A DNA stretch of 64,000 nucleotides. It comes from CBDIHP01 sp965279195 (GTDB lineage: Bacteria; Planctomycetota; Planctomycetia; Isosphaerales; Isosphaeraceae). The notes under the pieces are model-generated. The model did not search any database and was not told the DNA's origin. It was given only the letters and a program-made list of their open reading frames with translations. Both the position numbers and the translations under genes were made by a program. The stretch covers positions 1 to 64,000 of the forward strand of contig CBDIHP010000032.1 of assembly GCA_965279195.1 (NCBI GenBank), given 5' to 3'. Shown here one piece after another: positions 43,662 through 53,788 of this stretch; within the stretch, counting starts at the first letter, position 1; every line of letters starts with the position of its first letter.

Positions 43662-45101
43662 ATGGCCGACGGCCCCACGAACACGACAACGAAGAAGAAA
43701 CTCTTCATCGAGACCGTCGGCTGCCAGATGAACGTGCTCGACAGCGAGCTCGTGGTGGGCAAGCTCCGCCAGGAGGGGTACGTCCTCACCGACGACATCC
43801 GCCAGGCGGACACGATCCTCTACAACACCTGCTCCGTCCGCCAGCACGCCGAGGACAAGATCTACAGCGCCCTCGGTCGCATCAAGCGGATCAAGGAGAC
43901 GAAGCCGGACGTCACCATCGGCGTCCTCGGCTGCATGGCCCAGAAGGACCAGGAACTGATCCTGAAGCGGGCCCCGCACGTCGACATCGTGGTCGGACCC
44001 GGGCAGCTCGGGAGGGTTTCCGAGCTTCTCCTCGAGGCCAAGCAGCAGCAGAAGCCCCAGCTTGCCGTGAGCCTCCCGCGCAATGCCGGGACCAAGGACG
44101 AGATCACCGCCAGCTTCGCCGAATACGACCCGATGCGCGAGCCGGCCATGCGGCCGAGCCCGTTCCAGGCGTTCGTCCGGATCATGATGGGGTGCGACAA
44201 GTTCTGCACCTACTGCATCGTCCCGTCTGTCCGGGGTCCCGAGCAGAGCCGCCCGCCCCGGACGATCATCGACGAGGCGAAGCAACTGGCGGAGCAGGGG
44301 GTCATCGAGATCACCCTCCTGGGCCAGACGGTCAACAGCTACAAGTATCAGGACGAGGCCGGGCAGCGCTGGCGGCTGTCGGACCTCCTCGCCGAGCTGC
44401 ACGAGATCCCCGGCCTCGGCCGGATCAAGTTCATCACCAGCTTCCCCAATGACATGACGGACGACCTCCTCCAGGCCGTCCGCGACCTGCCGAGGATCTC
44501 CCGGTACCTGCACGTCCCCGCGCAGAGCGGCTGCGACGATATCCTCAAGAAGATGAAGCGGATGTACACGGTGGAGCTGTACGACGACATGCTCCAAAGG
44601 ATCCGCGAGACGATCCCCGGCGCCAGCGTCTCCAGCGACTTCATCGTCGGCTTCCCGGGCGAGACCGAGGAGTCGTTCGGGAAATCGGTCGACCTGGTCG
44701 AACGGGCCCGATTCAAGAATTCGTTCATCTTCAAGTACAGCCCACGGACGGGCACCAAGGCCGACCTCCTGCTCATCGACGACGTGCCGGAGGAGGTCAA
44801 GAAGCGACGGAATAACGACCTGCTCGCGATCCAGACGCGGATCAGCCTGGAGGACAACCGGGCGATGATCGGCTCGACGGTCGAGGTGCTGGTCGAGGGG
44901 AAGAGCAAGTCGTCGATCCGCCGCGAGGCGTACGGCGGGATCGAGCAGCTCACCGGCCGCACCGCGTGCGACCGGATCGTCGTGTTCGAGGGTGCCGAGC
45001 GGCTGATTGGCCGCTTCGTCAGGGTCGCTGTCGAGGACGCCAGCGCCGTCACGCTCTTCGGCCAGGTCGAGACGACCGAGGCCGTGTCCGCAGGCGTCTG
45101 A
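43662..45101 (+). CDS. miaB: tRNA-2-methylthio-N6-(dimethylallyl)adenosine synthase
   Basis: 479 residues. The N-terminal auxiliary [4Fe-4S] ligands are C21 (ETVGCQMN), C57 (NTCSVR) and C91 (GCMAQ). The radical-SAM triad is C178, C182 and C185 (CDKFCTYC), and the C-terminal TRAM domain starts near 395. The enzyme methylthiolates i6A37 in tRNAs that read codons beginning with U. The N-terminal ETVGCQMNVLDSELV phrase separates MiaB from RimO and MtaB. Confidence 0.95.
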   Translation: MADGPTNTTTKKKLFIETVGCQMNVLDSELVVGKLRQEGYVLTDDIRQADTILYNTCSVRQHAEDKIYSALGRIKRIKETKPDVTIGVLGCMAQKDQELILKRAPHVDIVVGPGQLGRVSELLLEAKQQQKPQLAVSLPRNAGTKDEITASFAEYDPMREPAMRPSPFQAFVRIMMGCDKFCTYCIVPSVRGPEQSRPPRTIIDEAKQLAEQGVIEITLLGQTVNSYKYQDEAGQRWRLSDLLAELHEIPGLGRIKFITSFPNDMTDDLLQAVRDLPRISRYLHVPAQSGCDDILKKMKRMYTVELYDDMLQRIRETIPGASVSSDFIVGFPGETEESFGKSVDLVERARFKNSFIFKYSPRTGTKADLLLIDDVPEEVKKRRNNDLLAIQTRISLEDNRAMIGSTVEVLVEGKSKSSIRREAYGGIEQLTGRTACDRIVVFEGAERLIGRFVRVAVEDASAVTLFGQVETTEAVSAGV

Positions 45102-45121
45102 CGCAAGCGAGGGCGAACGCG

Positions 45122-45901
45122 ATGGCAACTCGACTCTGGGACGCGGTGGAACGCTGGTGCGCGGCGGTGGGGATCAACCCCAACGACCGCCCCTCGCGGG
45201 CCCGCGTCGAAGCGGCCTTCTCCGGCCGGCCCGATCCGATCCGTCCCCCGTCCAGCCCGGCCGCGATCTACGCCTGGGAGCACCGGCACGGGTTCCTCCT
45301 GCCCGAGGCCCTCAAGGCCTGGCTCCTGGTCTCCGACGGCCTGATGCTCGACGGCTCGCTCCTGCACCCGCTCTCGGCCATCGGCCCGATGGTCCCGTTC
45401 GCGCAGATCCCGACGGTCGTCGTCCAGCCCGAGAGCTGGTTCGAGATCGGCAACCCCGGCGACGAGACGGTCTGCATCGACCTCGCGTACCGCTGGCTCG
45501 GCGGCGACTTCCCGATCTTCACCTCGGGCGACGACCTCAGCGGCTCCCGGCCCAAGATCATCGCGACCGGTTTCACCCCCTGGTTCCTCGGCCTCCTGGA
45601 GAACGGCGGGCACCAGTTCTGGTTCGAGCGAAACTACCCGACCCTGGGCGAGCCCTGGCAGGAGCACCGCCGGAACGTCCCCACGCCAGAATTGCCCGCG
45701 ACCCTCCAACGCCTGACCGAGCGGGTCGGTGCCCTGGTCGAGGCGGGGAACGATGACCGCTCGATCTCGACCGATCTGGGGATCTCCCGGCTTGATGTGG
45801 AATCGATCCTCCGCCACCTCCAGCACGGCTCGACCTTGAACCTGCCCGACATCAAGGACCGCGCCCGCGTCCCGGGCGCGATCCCGACCAACGGCGTCTG
45901 A
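45122..45901 (+). CDS. SMI1/KNR4-family (SUKH) protein
   Basis: 259 residues with GAGGG eight bases before the ATG. The SUKH fold is seen in AAIYAWEHRHGFLLPEALKA, WLLVSDGLMLDGSLLHPLSA and FIPFAQ/WFEIGNPGDETV-type segments. A C-terminal extension of ~70 residues contains a helix-turn-helix-like stretch (SISTDLGISRLDVESILRHL). SUKH proteins are often immunity proteins against nuclease toxins, but no toxin is nearby and this one sits between miaB and glnE, so a house-keeping or regulatory role is as likely. Confidence 0.75.
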   Translation: MATRLWDAVERWCAAVGINPNDRPSRARVEAAFSGRPDPIRPPSSPAAIYAWEHRHGFLLPEALKAWLLVSDGLMLDGSLLHPLSAIGPMVPFAQIPTVVVQPESWFEIGNPGDETVCIDLAYRWLGGDFPIFTSGDDLSGSRPKIIATGFTPWFLGLLENGGHQFWFERNYPTLGEPWQEHRRNVPTPELPATLQRLTERVGALVEAGNDDRSISTDLGISRLDVESILRHLQHGSTLNLPDIKDRARVPGAIPTNGV

Positions 45902-45924
45902 GTCGGCCCTTCGTCGCCGACCCA

Positions 45925-48900
45925 ATGGATGGATCGATGGCCGCGACGAAGTTCCTCACCGCCGCGCAGTTGCGAGGCCTCCTCGACGACCGCGAGGCCG
46001 TGCGCCTCTGGCTCTCCGGGCTCGGGCTCCGCGACCCCGAGCGCGGCTATCGCGACCTCCGCGACCTCGCGAGCCGGGGGCTCTCGTCCGGCTGCCTGAC
46101 CCAACTGGTCGGGCAGCTCGATCAACTCCTCCCCCGCTGCCCCGACGCCGGCATGGCCCTGACCAACCTCGAACGGTTCGTGACCGCCTCGATCGAACTG
46201 GGCGACTCCACCGAGCTGCTGAGCCACCCCCGCACCCTCGAAATCGCGCTCCAACTCTTCAGTACCAGCCAGTTCTTCAGCGAACTCCTGATCCGCGAGC
46301 CGTCATTGCTCGACTGGCTCCGGTCGGGGACCGAGCGGCCGTCGCGGCCGGCCTTGATCGAAGGGCTAAGGCAGGAACTCGACTCGGCCCGGACGGACGA
46401 GGAGCGGAAGCTCCGGCTCCGGAGGTTCCGGCGCCGGGAGATCCTCCGGATCGGCTACAACGACATCGTCCGCGAGTTGCCCCTCGAACTGACCACGCTC
46501 GACCTATCCCAACTGGCCGACGCCTGCCTGGAGGTCGCGCTCGAGGTCGCCCTGAAGCACGCCGACGAGAAGTTCGGCCCGCCCGTCGGCCGAGGAGGGC
46601 ACCGCGCGAAGTTCGTGGTCCTCGGGCTCGGCAAGCTCGGCGGCCTGGAGCTGAACTACTCCTCCGACATCGACCTGATCTTCCTCTACGACGTCGAGGG
46701 CCAGACCGCCGGACCGAAGGTCGTCTCCAACTCCGAGTACTTCGGCCGGATGGGGAGCGAGATCGTCCGCCTGCTCTCCGACCAGACCGCGCTCGGCGTG
46801 GCCTACCGGGTCGACATGCGGCTGCGGCCCGAAGGGCATCAGGGGCCGCTGGCCCGCTCGCTCCGCGCGACGCTCGGCTACTACGATACCTCCGGCCGGA
46901 CCTGGGAGCGTCAGGCGCTCATCAAGTGCCGGCCGGTCGCGGGGGACCTGGATCTCGGGCAGGAATTCCTCGATGCGTTGACGCCGTTCGTGTACCGCAA
47001 CTACCTGAGCGCGGCGGAGATCGGCGAGATCAAGGCGATGAAACGCCGGATCGAGGGCCGTACCGTCTCCAGCGGCAACGCCGACCACGAGGTCAAGACC
47101 GGCCACGGCGGCATCCGGGACGTCGAGTTCGTCGTCCAGTTCCTGCAACTCCTCCACGGCGGCCGTTACGCCGAGGTCCGCCACGCCAACACCCTCGCCG
47201 CGATGGCCAGGCTCGAACTGGTCGGGTGCCTGACCGCCGAGGAGCGGGGGATCATGGAGGACACCTACCGGTTCCTCCGCAAGGTCGAGCACCGCCTCCA
47301 GACGATGTTCGACCGTCAGACCCACGAGATGCCGCGCGACCTGGAGAGCCAGCGGGTCCTGGCGATCCGCCTGGGCTACCCGCCGGCGAGCATCTGGGAA
47401 GATCGCACGGGCCCGGCGCAGCGGTTCCAGGCCGACTACCGGGCCAAGACCGATCTGAACCGGAGGATCCTCAACCACCTGCTCCACGACGCCTTCGCCG
47501 ATGACCGACGGGGTGCCGACGAGCACGTCTTCGACTTGATCCTCGACCCGAATCCGACCCCGGAGCTGATCGCGGCGGCCCTCGGCCCGTATCCTTTCCG
47601 TGACCGCCAGACGGCGTATGAGAATCTCATGGCCCTGGCCCGGGAGGAGAGCCCGTTCCTGTCGCAGCCGAGGTGCCTGCACTTCCTGGCGTCGATCGCG
47701 CCTCGCCTGCTTGAGGCCGTCTGCAAGACGCTCGACCCCGACATGGCTCTCAACAACCTGGAGAAGGTCTCGGCCTCGCTCGGTGCCAAGGCCGTGCTCT
47801 GGGAACTGTTCAATTTCAACCCGCCGACGTTGCGCCTCTACGTCGAACTTTGCTCGACCAGCCAGTTCCTCTGCGAGATCCTGATCAACAACCCGGGCAT
47901 GGTCGACGACCTGATGGATTCCCTGGTCGACGACCGAGCCCTCCCCGCCTCCGCGATCCGCGCCGAACTCGCCGACCTGTGCCGGGGGGCCGAGGACCTC
48001 ACGCCGATCCTCCTGGGCTTCCGCAACAAGGAACTGGTGCGGATCGGGACCCGCGACATCCTCGGCCGCGAGCCGATCCGCGACGTGACCCGCGAGCTGG
48101 CGGATGTCGCCGAGGCGATCGTCGGGCAGGTGGCCCGCGAGCAGTTCCAGGCCCGGGTCGAGAAGGTCGGGCATCCGAGGCGCGCGGCCGACGGCAAGAG
48201 GTCGCGCTGGGCGATTGTGGCGATGGGGAAGCTCGGCGGCCGGGAGCTGAACTACCACAGCGACCTCGACCTCGTCTTCCTCCACGACGGCGACACGCCG
48301 GAGTCCGAGGAGTTCTTCACCGACCTGGTGAAGCGGGTCCTCCGCGCCCTCGGCGGATCCTCGGGTACGTCGAGGCTGTACGCCGTCGACACCCGGCTCC
48401 GGCCCCATGGCTCGGCCGGGGCCCTGGCGATCACGCTGGAGGGACTGAGGCAGTACTTCGGCGGCAACGGCACGCAGCACGCCCGGAGCTGGGAGCGACT
48501 GGCGCTGACCCGTGCGCGGGTGATCTACTCGTCCGGCGGCCTCGGCCGCGACATCGCCGAGGCCATCCGTGATCTCCTGATCCATGTCGAGGACGTCGAA
48601 GGCCTGTCCCGCGACGCCCTGGAGATGCGTAAGAAGCTCGAAGGCTCCTCCGGGACGCAGGACCTCAGGCGCGGCCTGGGCGGACTCCTGGACATCGAAT
48701 TCCTGGTCCAGTACCTCCAGATCGTCGAGCTTTCCGGGGGACACGCGGACTCGTTCCCCCGCAGCAACGTTTGGGACGCCCTCGACGCCCTCCGACGCTG
48801 CCAGCGGCTGGACCCCGTCGCGCATGCCGAGCTGAGGGACGCCTACGAGTTCCTCCGGACGGTCGAGAACCGGCTCCGGATCGTCCAGAATCGGCCCGTG

Positions 48901-49065
48901 GTGGAACTCCCCGATAGCCTCGAAGAACTGGTTCGACTGACCCGGCGACTCGGGTTCGACCAGGACAGCCCCGAGGACGCCGTCGCGGCCTTCCGCTCCG
49001 ACTTCGAGCGGCATTGCACCCGGACCCGCGCCCACTTCGTGGAAGCGTTCCGACTGGAGCGTTGA
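45925..49065 (+). CDS. glnE: bifunctional glutamine synthetase adenylyltransferase/deadenylase
   Basis: 1046 residues (an ATG at 45937 is an alternative start). Two nucleotidyltransferase domains are visible, each with the G-x-GK-x-GG-x-ELNY-x-SD-x-D motif: GLGKLGGLELNYSSDIDL at ~233, the deadenylating half, and AMGKLGGRELNYHSDLDL at ~766, the adenylating half. Each is followed by a GlnD_UR_UTase helical domain. The enzyme controls glutamine synthetase in response to nitrogen status through PII. Length and order are as in E. coli GlnE (946), with moderate extensions. Confidence 0.95.
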   Translation: MDGSMAATKFLTAAQLRGLLDDREAVRLWLSGLGLRDPERGYRDLRDLASRGLSSGCLTQLVGQLDQLLPRCPDAGMALTNLERFVTASIELGDSTELLSHPRTLEIALQLFSTSQFFSELLIREPSLLDWLRSGTERPSRPALIEGLRQELDSARTDEERKLRLRRFRRREILRIGYNDIVRELPLELTTLDLSQLADACLEVALEVALKHADEKFGPPVGRGGHRAKFVVLGLGKLGGLELNYSSDIDLIFLYDVEGQTAGPKVVSNSEYFGRMGSEIVRLLSDQTALGVAYRVDMRLRPEGHQGPLARSLRATLGYYDTSGRTWERQALIKCRPVAGDLDLGQEFLDALTPFVYRNYLSAAEIGEIKAMKRRIEGRTVSSGNADHEVKTGHGGIRDVEFVVQFLQLLHGGRYAEVRHANTLAAMARLELVGCLTAEERGIMEDTYRFLRKVEHRLQTMFDRQTHEMPRDLESQRVLAIRLGYPPASIWEDRTGPAQRFQADYRAKTDLNRRILNHLLHDAFADDRRGADEHVFDLILDPNPTPELIAAALGPYPFRDRQTAYENLMALAREESPFLSQPRCLHFLASIAPRLLEAVCKTLDPDMALNNLEKVSASLGAKAVLWELFNFNPPTLRLYVELCSTSQFLCEILINNPGMVDDLMDSLVDDRALPASAIRAELADLCRGAEDLTPILLGFRNKELVRIGTRDILGREPIRDVTRELADVAEAIVGQVAREQFQARVEKVGHPRRAADGKRSRWAIVAMGKLGGRELNYHSDLDLVFLHDGDTPESEEFFTDLVKRVLRALGGSSGTSRLYAVDTRLRPHGSAGALAITLEGLRQYFGGNGTQHARSWERLALTRARVIYSSGGLGRDIAEAIRDLLIHVEDVEGLSRDALEMRKKLEGSSGTQDLRRGLGGLLDIEFLVQYLQIVELSGGHADSFPRSNVWDALDALRRCQRLDPVAHAELRDAYEFLRTVENRLRIVQNRPVVELPDSLEELVRLTRRLGFDQDSPEDAVAAFRSDFERHCTRTRAHFVEAFRLER

Positions 49066-49154
49066 TCGCAAATTCCGCCCAATCGTCAAGAAATGTGCTG
49101 GCGAGCCCGCCGCTCGCCCGCCAGAATGGATTCAAACGTGTCGCTGGAGAACGG

Positions 49155-49604
49155 ATGGCGATGGAACCGACAAAGTCCTCCAAAACACAGCCGCTGCCCT
49201 TCGAGTTGATCGACGACCTCTTCGCCACGGCCGAGGCGTCGGGCGAGATCAGCGCGTTCGAGTTCCTCGCGCAGGGCGACGAGCAGGAACACCCCGCCGT
49301 CACCGAATACGCCTTCTACGACGAGGAGGAGGACCGTCTCGATCGTCCAATGTCGGTCGCCGACCCGATCGACTCGCCGACCGAGCACGAGCCGGCGGGC
49401 GGCTCCTCGGTCTACTTCAACTTTCTCGACGATGAGCCGATGGAGGACGCGGTCATCCCCGACATCCTCCCCGGCACGACCTGGGACAAGGACCTGGACG
49501 AATCGGACCCGTCGGACACCATCGAGGCCAGCGCCGAGGTGATCCTCCGGATGATCGAGTCGGAGCAGCAGCAGGAAGCGCCGCCGGCCTGGTACTCGCT
49601 CTGA
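49155..49604 (+). CDS. acidic hypothetical protein
   Basis: 149 residues from the ATG at 49155, preceded by GGAG six bases away. The sequence is very acidic, with runs such as YDEEEDRLDR and DKDLDESDPSD, and has no membrane helix or signal. The N-terminus EPTKSSKTQPLPFELIDDLF and C-terminal helix ASAEVILRMIESEQQQ are its only ordered-looking parts. No family is recognised. It is convergent with the glycosyltransferase gene, eight bases apart, and lies 89 bases after glnE. Confidence 0.65.
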   Translation: MAMEPTKSSKTQPLPFELIDDLFATAEASGEISAFEFLAQGDEQEHPAVTEYAFYDEEEDRLDRPMSVADPIDSPTEHEPAGGSSVYFNFLDDEPMEDAVIPDILPGTTWDKDLDESDPSDTIEASAEVILRMIESEQQQEAPPAWYSL

Positions 49605-49612
49605 AACGCGAA

Positions 49613-50629
<1,017 letters not shown>

Positions 50630-50645
50630 GGGGTTCGGTTCGACC

Positions 50646-51563
50646 TCAACCGGCGAGGTACTGGATCAGGTAGCGTCGGCTGACGATCAAGGACTCTTTC
50701 CGCTTCTCGAGCGAGCCCTCGAACGCGCGATCCTCGACCTCGATCGCGACGTGACCATCGTAACCGGTCTCGGCCAGCGCGCCGAAGAACTTGCCCCAGT
50801 TCACGTCCCCCTGGCCGGGGATCTTGGGCGTGTGCCAGAGGTTCGGGTACGAGAAGACGCCGTGATCGTCGAGCGCCTTGCGGTCGATCCGGGCATCCTT
50901 GGCGTGGACGTGGACCAATCGATCCTTGAACTCGGCCATGGGCGCGACGCAATCCATGTGCTGCAGGATCATGTGCGAGGGGTCGTAGTTCAGGCCGAAG
51001 TTCGGGCTGGGGATCGCTTCGAACATCCTCCGCCAGATCGCCGGGGTCGTCGCCAGGTTCTTGCCCCCGGGCCACTCGTCCTTCGTGAAAAGCATCGGGC
51101 AGTTCTCGATCCCGACCCGCACGCCCCGGTCGGCGGCGTGCTGGATGAGCGGCGTCCAGGTCGCCACGAACCTCGGGAAATTGGCCTCGAAGGACTGCGC
51201 CGGGTCGCGCCCTATGAACGAGTTGACGACGTTCACCCCCAGGTCCGCCGAGGCGTCGATCAGCCGGTGAAGGTGGTCCACATAGACCTTCGACTCGGCC
51301 GGATCCGCCACGAGAGGATTCGGGTAGTAACCCAGGCCCGAGATGGCCACGCCGGTCGAGGCGGTCAGGTCCTGGATCCGCTTGATGCCGCCCGCATCGA
51401 GCGTCGTGACGTCGATGTGGGTGACGCCGGCGTAGCGCCGCTCGGCCTTGCCCGGGGGCCAGCACATCACCTCGACGCTCGAAAAGCCCTCGGCCTTCGC
51501 GAAGTTCAGGACATCTTCGAACGACAGCTCCGGCAGGATCGCCGTCACGAAACCGAGCTTCAT
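50646..51563 (-). CDS. sugar phosphate isomerase/epimerase (AP-endonuclease-2-like TIM barrel)
   Basis: 305 residues from the ATG at 51563. The xylose-isomerase-like barrel is shown by FEDVLNFAKAEGFSSVEVMC, GIENCPMLF, NYDPSHMILQHMD and HVHAKDARI, which hold the metal-binding Glu, Asp and His residues. It probably interconverts a keto and aldo sugar or related polyol. Its neighbour upstream is a Gfo/Idh/MocA oxidoreductase, and the two families often form sugar-oxidation modules. Confidence 0.88.
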   Translation of the reverse strand: MKLGFVTAILPELSFEDVLNFAKAEGFSSVEVMCWPPGKAERRYAGVTHIDVTTLDAGGIKRIQDLTASTGVAISGLGYYPNPLVADPAESKVYVDHLHRLIDASADLGVNVVNSFIGRDPAQSFEANFPRFVATWTPLIQHAADRGVRVGIENCPMLFTKDEWPGGKNLATTPAIWRRMFEAIPSPNFGLNYDPSHMILQHMDCVAPMAEFKDRLVHVHAKDARIDRKALDDHGVFSYPNLWHTPKIPGQGDVNWGKFFGALAETGYDGHVAIEVEDRAFEGSLEKRKESLIVSRRYLIQYLAG

Positions 51564-51589
51564 CGGGAACACCTTGATCGGGAAAGTGG

Positions 51590-52768
51590 TCAATCTTCGA
51601 CGACATCGACCCAGCGTTGCGACTTCGCGCTCTCGGCGATCGCCTCGCAGAGCCGGACCTCGCGGTGGCCGTCCTCAAAGGTCGGGAAAGGCCGTTCTCC
51701 CGGGGGCGATCCGGAGGCGATCCACTGGTAGACCGACCGGTAGAGCTGGAGGAACGAGTCGGGGAACCCTTCCACGTGGCCGCCGGGGTAGTGGGCGAAG
51801 CAGGCCCCCTCGGGCGAGAGCAGGGCGGGGTCGCGGACGAGGATCTCGTTCGTGCCGAACCGCCGGCCGATCCAGAGGCGGTCGGGGCACTCGCTGTCCC
51901 AGACCATCGAGCCTTCCGTGCCCGCGACTTCGAGCAGGAGCCGGTTCTTCCGGCCCGCGAAGGTCTGCGAGACGTGGAACTGGCCGTGGATCCCGCCGGC
52001 CATCCGCAGCAGCACGGCCCCGAAGTCCTCGGTCGTGACCTGGACGGAGGTCCGCTGGGTCTTCGCCTTGGTGGGGTCAGTAAAGGTCTCGGTCGGGCCG
52101 ACGGGGCGGTTGCGGGTCTCGTGGAAGGTGACGAGGTCGGCCAGGACGCGGTGGACGTTCGATCCGGTCACGAACTGGGCGAGGTCGAGCCAGTGGGTGC
52201 CGATGTCGGCGACGGCCCGGAGGTTCGTGCCGCCGTCGGCCTCGACCCGCCAGTTGTAATCGTCCGGGGAGAGCAGCCAGTCCTGGGTGTAGGACCCGGT
52301 CACAGTGAGGACCCGGCCGATCTCGCCGCGCGCGATCCGCGCACGCATCTCCTGGCAGAGCGGATAGAAGCGGATGTTGTAGTTCACCGCCGCCGCGAGC
52401 CGGGGGTGCGACATGGCGATGTCGCGGAGCACATAGGTCTCCGACCCCCGCACCGCCAGCGGCTTCTCGCAGACGACGTGGCGCCCGGTCTCCAGGGCCC
52501 GACGCGCCTGCTCGAAGTGGGCCCCGTTGGGCGAGGCGATGTGCAGGGCCTGGACGTCGGGGTCGTTGATCAGATGGTCGAGGTCGTCGTAGACCTTCGC
52601 GATCCCCAGTCTCTGGTTCTGGAGCCGGGCCCGGTCGGGGTTGGAGCCGAGCAGCCCGACGACGGGGATGCCCAAGCGACGCAGGGCCTCGGCGTGGACG
52701 GCGGCGATGAAGCCGGTCCCGATGAGGGCGACGTTCGGGGCCTCGGAGATGACCAGCGGCGCACCCAT
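51590..52768 (-). CDS. Gfo/Idh/MocA-family oxidoreductase
   Basis: 392 residues from the ATG at 52768 with GGGGGA upstream. The Rossmann motif is VALIGTGFIAAVHAEAL and the catalytic lysine lies in CEKPLAVRG. Unlike the paralogue at 29.4 kb it has no Tat signal and should be cytoplasmic. The C-terminal part includes GTHWLDLAQFVTG and VEGFPDSFLQLYRSV, as in myo-inositol/sugar dehydrogenases of this family. Together with the isomerase 26 bases downstream it probably oxidises a sugar whose identity is unknown. Confidence 0.88.
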   Translation of the reverse strand: MGAPLVISEAPNVALIGTGFIAAVHAEALRRLGIPVVGLLGSNPDRARLQNQRLGIAKVYDDLDHLINDPDVQALHIASPNGAHFEQARRALETGRHVVCEKPLAVRGSETYVLRDIAMSHPRLAAAVNYNIRFYPLCQEMRARIARGEIGRVLTVTGSYTQDWLLSPDDYNWRVEADGGTNLRAVADIGTHWLDLAQFVTGSNVHRVLADLVTFHETRNRPVGPTETFTDPTKAKTQRTSVQVTTEDFGAVLLRMAGGIHGQFHVSQTFAGRKNRLLLEVAGTEGSMVWDSECPDRLWIGRRFGTNEILVRDPALLSPEGACFAHYPGGHVEGFPDSFLQLYRSVYQWIASGSPPGERPFPTFEDGHREVRLCEAIAESAKSQRWVDVVED

Positions 52769-52787
52769 CGCGATCCCCCAAGCCGGT

Positions 52788-53698
52788 TCAGAACCGCAGG
52801 AGCCCCATCAGCAGGCCCGAGACGAACCCAACCCCGTGCGCCGTGTTCGCCACGGGCCCGATCCAGGTATCGCCCGTCCTGGGGTCGGTCGTGACGAAGC
52901 CGAGGACCAGCCACCCGACCATGATCAGGATCGCGTTGCTGTGGATCCGGAACCGGGCGTCGGAGGTATAGTGGGACGCCGTCAGGATGTAACCGAACAG
53001 CCCGTAGACCACCCCGGACATCCCGCCGAAGTTCCCGCCGGTCGAGTAGAACTGGCCCACGTTCGCCGCGATCCCGGTGACCAGGATGACGACCAGGGCC
53101 TTCCACCGTCCCTTCACCCACTCGATGCGCTGGCCGAGGTTGATCAGCCAGGACATGTTGAAGGCGAAGTGCAGGATCCCGAAGTGGATGAAGATCGGCG
53201 TCAGGAGCCGCCAGACCTCTCCCGAACGGATCTCGCGGAACCCCGAATCGGTGACGAATCCGCCCTGATCCAGGAACAGCCGGGAAAACATGAGCCAACG
53301 GTGGGTCCAGAGATAGCCCTGGACGCTGGCGTTCAGGAAGAAGATCGCGGTCGAGATCGCCAGGAATGTGAAGGTGACCGGGGCCCGCTCCCAGAGCGGG
53401 GAGGACCAGGCTTCCGAGACGAGCCGGGAGTTCTTCCGGTGGATCGCCTCATCCCGCTCGGCCTGCTTGCGGATCGACCCCGGGCCTCGGAGACCGCGGC
53501 ATCGTAGCGCGGATCGTCGGGGCCGGTTCGGAATTCCTCGAACTCCCGGCGGGCCTCGTCGACTTGCTCCTCGCGCCGGGCCCAGACGGTGTGCCCCCCC
53601 TTGCCGGCGACGACCTTGGTGGCGATGGACCGGGTCAGGAGGTAGTCCGCGAGCCGCTGGGCGGAGGCCTCGTCGGGCAGGGTGCCGATCTCTCGCAC
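52788..53698 (-). CDS. rhomboid-family intramembrane protease with GlpG-like N-terminal domain, frameshifted
   Basis: The gene starts at the ATG at 53698 (MREIGTLPDEASAQRLADYL, a GlpG-like N-terminal domain with VWARREEQVDEARREFEEF), but the frame breaks at about 53478-53484 in a GCCCGGGG run. The protease domain continues in another frame from SIRKQAERDEAIH. The six-helix core is intact, with the nucleophile in GGMSGVVYG and the histidine in NTAHGVGF. Removing one base restores a continuous protein of ~302 residues. Without that, the protease domain has no start codon of its own, so this is either a sequence error or a broken gene. Confidence 0.8.
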
Positions 53699-53788
53699 GG
53701 GCCAGGACTCCGCCGGTTCTTCGACGACGCATGGGGAGGACGCGGACCCGAGCGTACCAGACGGGGGATCCGCCGACCACGCCCCTCG

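Noticed and set aside
45122..45901. An immunity gene of a polymorphic toxin locus
   Set aside because: No toxin, secretion or repeat gene lies nearby; the neighbours are miaB and glnE.
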